From contig USGH01000120.1 in NCBI GenBank assembly GCA_900554225.1, positions 1-7,566 on the forward strand: a DNA stretch of 7,566 nucleotides, in the 5' to 3' direction. This document shows, piece by piece, positions 1-4,533 of this stretch. The stretch is from an uncultured Eubacteriales bacterium (GTDB taxonomy: Bacteria; Bacillota; Clostridia; Oscillospirales; CAG-272). The stretch's first letter is position 1, and every line of letters starts with the position of its first letter. The position numbers and the translations under genes were made by a program. The notes beneath the pieces are model-generated. The model worked only from the letters and a program-made list of their open reading frames with translations, ran no database searches and was not told the origin of the DNA.

Positions 1-543
1 GTATTTGTCCAGCGCCCCCGCGCGCGTCAGTCCCATTTTGTTGTAGATGTGGTAGTCGGAGCAGGAGACCAGCACCCCCGTCTCGCGGATCCCCAGCGAC
101 TTGACCAGCGCGAAATCCTTCGACGACGCGCGGATCCACGTGGTGATCTCCGGAAAGCGATAGCCGAGGCTCATGCAGGACTCCAGCGCGGCGCGGTCCT
201 TCTCCGAATAGACGAAAAACTCCGACTGGCGGATCAGTCCGTTTTCCCCGCCCAGCCTGTGGAGCATCTTGTAGAGATCCGTGATCTGCTGCACCGTAAA
301 AGGCTTGGTCGCCTGCTGTCCGTCGCGGAACGTCGTGTCCGTGATCCAGACCTCGGCGGGCATCTGCATCGGCACCACGCGGTGGTTGAACGACACCTTC
401 GGCACGGACTGGTAGTCAAAGAGGTCGCGGTAGAGATTCGGCGTGGAGCGTTCCTGGAGCGAGTACTGATAGGCGGACTGCTCGATCAGGTTGGTCTGCG
501 GCGAATAGGCGATACGGATGGCGTGTTCCTGCTTGATTTGCAT
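1..543 (-). CDS. 2-isopropylmalate synthase-like (DRE-TIM metallolyase) protein, N-terminal part
   Basis: The gene runs off the left edge: 181 residues from the ATG at 541-543 with no stop codon. The frame was read by hand. Residues 69-77 are DTTFRDGQQ, the signature of the HMG-CoA lyase/2-isopropylmalate synthase/homocitrate synthase TIM-barrel family; the Asp-Arg-Asp set binds the catalytic metal and the alpha-keto acid. A conserved-looking stretch follows (GLIRQSEFF near 102-110, then a YSEKD segment). In classical LeuA the motif lies within roughly the first 20 residues. Here about 68 residues precede it, so this is probably a divergent paralogue, and its substrate cannot be named from this fragment. 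A possible Shine-Dalgarno GAAAGG (557-562) lies 13 nt upstream, which is rather far. The consensus promoter at 599-627 supports this gene start and leaves a leader of about 50 nt. Family assignment is solid; the exact reaction is open. Confidence 0.85.
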   Translation of the reverse strand, partial: MQIKQEHAIRIAYSPQTNLIEQSAYQYSLQERSTPNLYRDLFDYQSVPKVSFNHRVVPMQMPAEVWITDTTFRDGQQATKPFTVQQITDLYKMLHRLGGENGLIRQSEFFVYSEKDRAALESCMSLGYRFPEITTWIRASSKDFALVKSLGIRETGVLVSCSDYHIYNKMGLTRAGALDKY

Positions 544-598
544 AAAATTTCACGAACCTTTCGGGAATAAATACACGGTATATTTTCGTTATGCCCCT

Positions 599-627
599 AT
601 TATAGCACACGCTTTGCAATGTGTCAA
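599..627 (-). promoter_or_regulatory. Sigma-A promoter of the isopropylmalate synthase-like gene
   Basis: Read on the minus strand, TTGACA (622-627) is followed by a 17-nt spacer and TATAAT (599-604). Both hexamers match the housekeeping consensus exactly at optimal spacing. Transcription would start near 592, about 49 nt upstream of the ATG at 543. No obvious operator overlaps it, so strong constitutive expression is the simplest inference. Confidence 0.9.
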
Positions 628-705
628 TACCAATTATGCAAAATTCCGCAGATTTTCTCCGAAATCCACCGCAAAAATGAATCGCCGTCGTTTTTCTGCA
701 TCAAA

Positions 706-870
706 TCAACCCGTGTCCGGACAAACCCGCGGCGTGGATAAAGATACACATGAGCGAGGGACGTGGTGCGGGGGAAACAGACGCTCGTCGGATTGGCTTT
801 CTATGTACATCTCAATATTTTCACCAATGATTATCCATATCTCGTAGAGCCATTGCGCGTCTCGATCCAT
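706..870 (-). CDS. Possible small hypothetical ORF (54 aa)
   Basis: An ATG at 868-870 opens a 54-codon frame ending in TGA at 706-708. The first 32 residues (start MDRDAQWLYEIW, then a hydrophobic III, GENIEMYIES and acidic and polar residues) look like plausible protein. The rest is rich in Pro, Ser and Cys and looks like random translation. There is no good ribosome binding site directly upstream. It may be the tail of a decayed gene together with the frame at 876-992, which lies just upstream in a different reading frame. I do not recognise a family, and coding status is doubtful. Confidence 0.2.
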   Translation of the reverse strand: MDRDAQWLYEIWIIIGENIEMYIESQSDERLFPPHHVPRSCVSLSTPRVCPDTG

Positions 871-875
871 TATGA

Positions 876-992
876 CTATACTTCTGTTGTGGCAAGATCA
901 TCATCCATCAGCTTGCGGTTAACAGCTTCAACGAAATCATAATAGTCTCCTCCCTCAAAGCCATTCCGTTCTATCTGTGAATCTTTCGTTAA
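876..992 (-). pseudogene. Possible gene remnant without a start codon
   Basis: This is a stop-to-stop minus-strand frame of 38 codons ending in TAG at 876-878. It reads LTKDSQIERNGFEGGDYYDF followed by VEAVNRKLMDDDLATTEV, with the balanced charge and hydrophobicity of real protein, but there is no start codon at its head and a stop lies immediately upstream. A frame beginning at 870 continues similar-looking protein in another register. This could be one short gene broken by frameshift and truncated at its 5' end. No family is recognised; it could also be chance. Confidence 0.2.
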
Positions 993-1014
993 CTATTGCA
1001 ACTTGCTATTGCAA
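993..1014. repeat. 9-nt direct repeat CTATTGCAA, spaced by 4 nt
   Basis: CTATTGCAA occurs at 993-1001 and again at 1006-1014, separated by CTTG. Each copy contains the self-complementary hexamer TTGCAA. The pair could be a protein-binding site, but no gene start lies close enough to assign it. Confidence 0.4.
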
Positions 1015-1050
1015 TTTACACGTTTTTTTACGAAACATCTGCAAAAAAAA

Positions 1051-1288
1051 GCCCCCACGTCCCCCTCGTCCTCCACCCGAACGACCGCACCTACTCCAAA
1101 TAGACGGCGGATCACTGCGTGAGCCGCTCGCGAACGATCTTCTCATGTACTGGACGGAGCAATATTGGTGAGCAGATGGACTTGCACAAACTATATCCAT
1201 CCCCCTTTTCATAAAAGTTTTGCGGAGCTTTTTCAAAAGCGACCGTTCCCCTCGTTCCCCTCGTCCCCCTCGTTCCCCGCATCCCCCC
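1051..1288 (+). repeat. Dispersed intergenic repeat, copy A
   Basis: This is the longest of three related copies in the window. Shared landmarks, left to right, are an ACGACCGCACCTA box (1081-1093), TAGACGGCGGATC (1101-1113), GAACGATCT (1132-1140), a central inverted repeat (degenerate here, CAATATTG at 1160-1167), GGACTTGCACAAACTATATC (1178-1197) and ATAAAAGTTTTGCGGAGC (1211-1228). It ends in C-rich 9-nt units. Small out-of-frame indels between copies (for example near 1200-1210) argue against a conserved protein. GAACGACCGC at the left (1079-1088) and GCGACCGTTC at the right (1239-1248) form an imperfect terminal inverted repeat, like a MITE or REP-type element. It stops just short of the terminator of the CBM6 gene. 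Confidence 0.85.
1243..1288 (-). repeat. 9-nt tandem tract and G-quadruplex motif at the end of repeat A
   Basis: Units of the form CGTTCCCCT repeat about five times with drift. They give C-tracts at 1248-1251, 1257-1260, 1265-1269, 1275-1278 and 1283-1288. On the minus strand these are five runs of at least four G separated by 4-5 nt, which satisfies the usual intramolecular G-quadruplex pattern. The equivalent end has only two such runs in copy B and about three in copy C, so the tract appears to vary in unit number. Confidence 0.75.
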
Positions 1289-1293
1289 GGAAT

Positions 1294-1322
1294 ACAAAAG
1301 GCCCAGTTCCGCAGACCGGGCC
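1294..1322 (-). terminator. Intrinsic terminator of the CBM6 surface protein gene
   Basis: On the minus strand GGCCCGGT (1315-1322) pairs with ACTGGGCC (1300-1307) as an 8-bp stem with one G-T pair and a 7-nt loop. It is followed by TTTTGT (1294-1299). It lies 18 nt after the stop codon of the gene at 1341-2417 and is oriented to end that transcript. Confidence 0.85.
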
Positions 1323-1340
1323 ATTTTGGGTGGGGTTGGG

Positions 1341-2417
1341 TTAGTGTTTTTTGGAGAGGGCGAAGCCTGCTGCCGATACGATGGCTGCCAGTGCGGCAAG
1401 TACGCCTGCGTCAAAGGTAGCGGGTGCGGTGGTGGCGGTATCGGGGGTGGCGGAGGTATCGACGGAGGCGGCGGGGGCTTCCGGGGCTTCCTCGAACACG
1501 ATGTCGGAGATGGAGCCGGACTTTTCGTTGGTGAACTGCACGTACACGGTATGCACGCCCGCCGGGATGGTCATGGGAACGCGGACCCAGCCTGCGTTGG
1601 CGATTTCCCAGCCGCCCGTGAAGCCGATCTCAGCGGTAGCGATGGGTGCGGAGGAGGGATCGTCGAGCATGAACGAGAGGGTGGTCACGGACCCGTCATT
1701 GTGGCCGTAGCCGAAGAGGAGATCCATCGCCTGCGCGCCGTTTGCACCGAAATCCACGTCGTTGTACGCGACAATGTCGTTCTTGGAGGAGTAGCCGCAG
1801 CCGTAGCCGTCCACGATCTGGATCGGGTTGCCGGAGCCGCCCTGGTCCTGCGTGGTGTCGTCGTCAATCAGCTCCGCCTTGTCGATGGAGAGGGAGATGT
1901 ACCCGGTGGGGGCGGCTTCCTTGAACGCGACCTGCGTAAAGGAGCCGGATTTTTCGTTGGTGAACTGGATGTACACGGAGTGGATGCCCGCCGGGATCGC
2001 GCAGGCCGCCTCGAACCACTGCGCCTGATCCGCCGTCCAGCCGCCCGTGAAGCCGATCTCAAACTTGGCGATCGCCGCGGAATCGGGGTCGTCCAGCTTG
2101 ATGTCAAGGGTGGTCTTGGAGTCGTCGTCGTGACCGTAGCTGAAGAGAATCTGGATGGAGGACGCGCCGAAATCACCGAAATCGATGTCATGGAACGCGA
2201 CAATGTCGTTCTTGGAGGAGTAGCCGCAGCCATAGCCGTCCACAATCTGAATCGGGTTGCCGGAGCCGCCCTGGTCCTGCGTGGTGTCGTCGTCGATCAG
2301 CTCGGCGTCTTCAATCATGCACTTGATGTAGCCGTTGCCGTCTGCCGCCCCGCTTGCCACAATTGCGAGAGAGGCGATCATGAGTGCGCAGAGAAGAACA
2401 GAAAACAGTTTTTTCAT
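1341..2417 (-). CDS. Secreted surface protein with two CBM6-like domains and a C-terminal anchor
   Basis: The product is 358 residues. Residues 1-24 form a Sec signal peptide: MKK, a hydrophobic core, then a likely cut after Ala24 in SGA/A. Two tandem domains follow (about 29-166 and 172-309, period 143 residues). Each resembles family 6 carbohydrate-binding modules: a GYSSKNDIVA segment, an (I/V)DFG strand with GA, a TTL..(K/M)LDDP strand, FTGGW, then IPAG(I/V)H(S/T)VY(I/V)QFTNEKSG. CBM6 modules bind glycans in beta-sandwich folds. A 20-residue Ala/Thr/Pro linker precedes TFDAG (334-338), a hydrophobic segment (339-354) and terminal SKKH, the layout of a cell-surface anchor but without LPXTG. 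No catalytic domain is present, so adhesion or substrate capture is inferred. AAGGAG (2427-2432) lies 9 nt before the ATG. Promoter and terminator make it monocistronic, and repeats flank it. An alternative is a CBM-like domain binding something other than sugar. Confidence 0.88.
   Translation of the reverse strand: MKKLFSVLLCALMIASLAIVASGAADGNGYIKCMIEDAELIDDDTTQDQGGSGNPIQIVDGYGCGYSSKNDIVAFHDIDFGDFGASSIQILFSYGHDDDSKTTLDIKLDDPDSAAIAKFEIGFTGGWTADQAQWFEAACAIPAGIHSVYIQFTNEKSGSFTQVAFKEAAPTGYISLSIDKAELIDDDTTQDQGGSGNPIQIVDGYGCGYSSKNDIVAYNDVDFGANGAQAMDLLFGYGHNDGSVTTLSFMLDDPSSAPIATAEIGFTGGWEIANAGWVRVPMTIPAGVHTVYVQFTNEKSGSISDIVFEEAPEAPAASVDTSATPDTATTAPATFDAGVLAALAAIVSAAGFALSKKH
1767..1877 (-). repeat. 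Internal repeat of the CBM6 gene, second-domain copy
   Basis: This codes for residues 181-217, which are identical at all 37 positions to residues 38-74 (2196-2306), offset 429 nt. By hand alignment I count five nucleotide differences, all at third codon positions and silent. The rest of the two domains is clearly more diverged. Confidence 0.85.
2196..2306 (-). repeat. Internal repeat of the CBM6 gene, first-domain copy
   Basis: Partner of 1767-1877: it codes for residues 38-74, including a DDDTTQDQGGSGN stretch and GYGCGYSSKND. The two blocks could recombine to give one-domain or three-domain versions of the protein. Confidence 0.85.
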
Positions 2418-2503
2418 AAAATTGTACTCCTTGTTGTCGCGGACAGCCTGCGGACCCGCCCGCTCTGTGTACTCTACCGCAATTCGCGATGTAGGTTACA
2501 AAC

Positions 2504-2532
2504 ACTATACCACACTATTACCGAAATGTCAA
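2504..2532 (-). promoter_or_regulatory. Sigma-A promoter of the CBM6 surface protein gene
   Basis: On the minus strand TTGACA (2527-2532), a 17-nt spacer and TATAGT (2504-2509) give a perfect -35 and a five-of-six -10. The expected start is near 2497, leaving a leader of about 80 nt before the ATG at 2417. The end of repeat copy B lies only about 25 nt upstream of the -35, so the repeat sits directly behind the promoter. Confidence 0.87.
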
Positions 2533-2556
2533 TAGATTTTGTATATTTTATTGAAA

Positions 2557-2724
2557 CAGGGGAACGAGGGGAACGGTCGCTTTTGAAAAAGCTCCGCAAA
2601 ACTTTTATGAAAGGGGTTGATGGATATAGTTTGTGCAAGTCCGTTTGCGCACCAATTTGGTGCTGTCCAATACATGAGAAGATCGTTCGCGAGCGGCTCC
2701 CGATGGGATCCGCCTTCTACGGGG
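2557..2724 (-). repeat. Dispersed intergenic repeat, copy B (inverted)
   Basis: This is the reverse complement of the family seen in copies A and C. It shares GGAACGGTCGCTTTTG (2570-2585), GATATAGTTTGTGCAAGTCC (2623-2642), the central inverted repeat GCACCAATTTGGTGC (2649-2663) and GATCGTTCGCGAGCGGCTCC (2681-2700, nearly identical to copy A). Homology fades after GATCCGCC near 2715-2724, so the far end, including the GAACGACCGC box, is missing or replaced. The C-rich end is short (two tracts). It faces copy A across the CBM6 gene. Confidence 0.85.
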
Positions 2725-2785
2725 AGCGATTGCGTCCATTCGTGTATTGTTGAGGGGAGTATGCCTTCTACGAGGAGAGATTGCG
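2712..2785. repeat. 23-nt direct repeat, period 51
   Basis: A 23-nt sequence starting GCCTTCTACG at 2712-2734 recurs at 2763-2785 with two substitutions. The first copy overlaps the truncated end of repeat B. This suggests local duplication at the junction where repeat B lost its normal end. Confidence 0.6.
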
Positions 2786-2851
2786 GGATATAGGTTTATT
2801 GGGTAATGGTAGGATACCTCGTTGGGGGATGGAAAAAAGTGTTATTTTGTG

Positions 2852-2879
2852 ATGAGAAATTTTTTCTCATGGACGTCCA
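2852..2879. other. Two adjacent palindromes between repeats B and C
   Basis: ATGAGAAA (2852-2859) and TTTCTCAT (2863-2870) are a perfect 8-bp inverted repeat with a 3-nt loop. The next palindrome, TGGACGTCCA, occupies 2870-2879. There is no open frame and no clear promoter here. The pair could be a protein site or a small hairpin; it is not a convincing terminator for the ylm cluster. Confidence 0.4.
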
Positions 2880-2898
2880 CCCAACAAAAATTGAATCG

Positions 2899-3120
2899 CC
2901 CCCCCTCGTTCCCCGCATCCTCCATCCAAACGACCGCACCTACATCAAATAGACGGCGGATCCGTCCCCGGAGCCGCCCCAGAACGATCTCCTGCGGACT
3001 TGGACGGCACCAAATTGGTGCGCAATCGGACTTGCACAAACTATATCCATCATATCCCCCTCATAAAAGTTTTGCGGAGCTTTTTCAAAAGCGACCGTTC
3101 CCCGCGTCCCACGCCCCCCC
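2899..3120 (+). repeat. Dispersed intergenic repeat, copy C
   Basis: Same orientation as copy A. It has a C-rich start (2899-2915), ACGACCGCACCTACATC (2930-2946), TAGACGGCGGATCC (2950-2963), the intact central inverted repeat GCACCAAATTGGTGC (3008-3022), GGACTTGCACAAACTATATC (3029-3048), ATAAAAGTTTTGCGGAGC (3063-3080) and the GCGACCGTTC box (3091-3100) followed by C-tracts. It begins 5 nt after the ylmH stop codon, so cluster transcripts would run straight into it. A and C together bracket the CBM6 gene and copy B in direct orientation. Confidence 0.85.
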
Positions 3121-3125
3121 AAAAG

Positions 3126-3986
3126 TCAGTCGTACTTGTCGAAAATGAGACGGATTCTCCCGCGGCGGGTTTCCGATACGCTGTCGGTCAGGCGAAATTT
3201 GCCGACGGTACGGATGGAGAGGATGTCGCCGGGGACGAGCTGGATGTCCGATTCGAGCGCGGGCAGATAGTTGCGCTCCACCATACCGCTGCGCAGCAGC
3301 TCTACCGCGTCCTCGCGGGATACGGCGGCAAGGGTACGGACAATGGCGTCGATGCGGGGAGAAGTGACCACGACCGGAACCGATCTGTAGCGGCGCGTGA
3401 GACACAGCGTGGGATCCGGCACCCTCTCCGTCACCTGTACGCTGTCCCTGCCGATTTTCGTGAGATTGCCCACGATGTACGGCGCGATCCTTTTCTGTAG
3501 GAACACCACGGCGCGCGGCACCTCTGCTTCCGGCAGCACGATGTCGCCCATGACCTCCCGCTCAATGCCGAGCGACAACAACGCCCCCATGAAATCCCGG
3601 TGCGTCAGGGTCGCGTAGCCGCTGCCGACGATCTCCACCGCCGCAATCGGGAGCTGTTCCATGAGATCCGGCTCCGCCTCCGTGAGCAGCGCGGCAAAAT
3701 ATGCCTCCCGTGCCTCGTCAAAGGCTCCCGCAAAGCCCGCACGCACCGCCGGCGGCTCCTTGGTCAAAAACCAGTCCGGCAGAAAGACCGCCGCCGCCCG
3801 TTCCGCCCCGCGATAGCCGCCGTACCAGAACAGCGACGACGCATAGCCCTGCCGCACCATCGCGTCGTGTACGAGGATCCGTTCCCGCGGGGTGAGAAAA
3901 TCCGTCCACGCCGGTGCGTATTCCGCCGTTTCGGCTGCCTCCAGGGCGCGGCTGATGCGGATTTCGTCCGCCTTCTGCATTTCCAT
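3126..3986 (-). CDS. ylmH: YlmH-family S4-domain RNA-binding protein
   Basis: At 286 residues it is longer than the roughly 260 usual for YlmH. Family landmarks in order are TDFLTPRE (28-35), GGYRGAER (56-63), HRDFMGALLSLGIERE (129-144), IGRDSV (178-183) and a C-terminal S4 RNA-binding domain (about 209-266, with SPRIDAIV, VSREDAVELL and PGDILSIR). It ends in a basic RRGRIRLIF tail. Some of the extra length seems to lie between residues 75 and 120. YlmH proteins bind the ribosome; in Bacillus subtilis YlmH has been tied to rescue of stalled ribosomes, and its gene sits in the sepF cluster. The ATG at 3984-3986 lies 15 nt after the yggT stop, implying co-transcription. The Shine-Dalgarno is weak (a G-run at 3995-3999), so translational coupling is likely. 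A second ATG two codons later is an alternative start. No intrinsic terminator is seen downstream. Confidence 0.9.
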   Translation of the reverse strand: MEMQKADEIRISRALEAAETAEYAPAWTDFLTPRERILVHDAMVRQGYASSLFWYGGYRGAERAAAVFLPDWFLTKEPPAVRAGFAGAFDEAREAYFAALLTEAEPDLMEQLPIAAVEIVGSGYATLTHRDFMGALLSLGIEREVMGDIVLPEAEVPRAVVFLQKRIAPYIVGNLTKIGRDSVQVTERVPDPTLCLTRRYRSVPVVVTSPRIDAIVRTLAAVSREDAVELLRSGMVERNYLPALESDIQLVPGDILSIRTVGKFRLTDSVSETRRGRIRLIFDKYD

Positions 3987-4001
3987 CGTTCGCGCCCCCG
4001 G

Positions 4002-4268
4002 TCACAGGAACAGCCGCGCTACGGATATCACGCAGAAGCTCAGGAAAAACGCGATGTCCAGCGGCAGATCCTGGAATAAGCCAAGCCGATTGAGCAGCAC
4101 GCGCATCGGGTATACCACAGGCTCCGTCACGGCATACAAAAACCGCAGGAACACGCTGTCCTCGTCAATGGGGAACCAGCTGAGCACCGCGCGCAGCAGC
4201 ATCAAAAGCTCCAATGCGCCGAGCAGCACAGACGCCGTCATGCGCAGGATATAGAAAATAATCTTCAA
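4002..4268 (-). CDS. yggT: YggT/YlmG family membrane protein
   Basis: The preferred reading is 88 residues from the TTG at 4266-4268, starting (M)KIIFYILRMTASVLL. GGAGG sits 6 nt upstream, and the protein then begins directly with its first membrane segment, the usual shape of the family. Family marks are LRAVLSWFP (residues 25-33), TEPVVYPMR (47-55) between two membrane helices, and a closing hydrophobic helix. YggT/YlmG proteins are small membrane proteins encoded beside sepF in Gram-positive bacteria; their precise biochemical role is unsettled. The frame stays open upstream to an ATG at 4320-4322 (weak AAAGG behind it) and a TTG at 4341-4343. These would add a charged N-terminal tail not typical of the family. 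The stop is 15 nt before ylmH. Confidence 0.88.
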   Translation of the reverse strand: MKIIFYILRMTASVLLGALELLMLLRAVLSWFPIDEDSVFLRFLYAVTEPVVYPMRVLLNRLGLFQDLPLDIAFFLSFCVISVARLFL

Positions 4269-4274
4269 GGGCAG

Positions 4275-4279
4275 CCTCC
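4275..4279 (-). promoter_or_regulatory. Ribosome binding site favouring the TTG start of yggT
   Basis: GGAGG on the minus strand ends 6 nt before TTG (4266-4268). It is the best Shine-Dalgarno match in the upstream part of this frame and favours the short TTG-initiated protein over the longer ATG form at 4322. Confidence 0.6.
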
Positions 4280-4390
4280 ACGCCGCAGCTCCATCCCGTT
4301 TTTCCGTGCAAAAGCGCACCATACGGCAGCCTTTATGCGCCAAAACGACCGGAAATCAGCGTTTTCCTTCACAAATATCGTGTACCGACA

Positions 4391-4419
4391 GGGAGCTATA
4401 CCACCGCGGCATAGCTCCC
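4391..4419 (-). other. Stable hairpin in the sepF-yggT intergenic region
   Basis: On the minus strand GGGAGCTATGCC (4408-4419) pairs with GGTATAGCTCCC (4391-4402): 12 bp with one G-T pair and a 5-nt loop. No T-run follows, so it is not a standard intrinsic terminator. It sits in a 265-nt gap inside an otherwise tight cluster. It may be an mRNA processing or stability element or part of a structured leader; no known riboswitch was recognised. Confidence 0.6.
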
Positions 4420-4533
4420 TTACATCATGTGTCTGCAATTATTGATTCGCCAAAACGGTATAGAAAAAGGACCCAATGGTTTCTAATTTTTTCCACTGGA
4501 ATAAAATGGTATATATATCCCCGGCAATTGTGC

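Larger units (their letters stand above)
628..1050. other. Gene-poor spacer, AT-richer than surroundings
   Basis: This 420-nt stretch separates the left promoter from repeat copy A. I find no gene here that I would call with confidence. It holds two short minus-strand open frames that read like degraded coding sequence (listed separately) and a 9-nt direct repeat near 993-1014. Its composition is visibly richer in A and T than the flanking genes, which fits decayed or acquired DNA. Confidence 0.5.

Noticed and set aside
49..570. 173-codon plus-strand open frame at the left edge
   Set aside because: It is antisense of the DRE-TIM metallolyase gene, whose family motif and consensus promoter are clear.
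1006..1414. Minus-strand frames inside repeat A reading GGRGGRGG and RGTRGTRGT, and related frames in copies B and C
   Set aside because: They arise from the C-rich 9-nt tract and the repeat. Copies differ by out-of-frame indels, so the protein is not conserved.
1405..1490. G-rich plus-strand stretch as a second G-quadruplex
   Set aside because: It encodes the Ala/Thr/Pro linker on the other strand. The G-runs are mostly two or three long with uneven loops, so composition explains it.
1341..2417. Lipoprotein signal in the CBM6 protein (Cys10 in LLC)
   Set aside because: The residues before Cys10 are V-L-L, which do not fit a lipobox, and a better signal peptidase I site follows at residue 24.
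1326..2753. 475-codon plus-strand open frame covering the CBM6 gene and repeat B
   Set aside because: It is Gly/Val/Arg-rich antisense of the CBM6 gene and runs into the repeat. The minus-strand gene has promoter, RBS, signal peptide and terminator.
1051..3120. CRISPR array
   Set aside because: There are only three long copies, in mixed orientation and with uneven spacing, and no cas genes.
4391..4419. Intrinsic terminator after sepF
   Set aside because: The stem is strong, but the bases after it on either strand contain no T-run. It is kept as a hairpin of unknown role.
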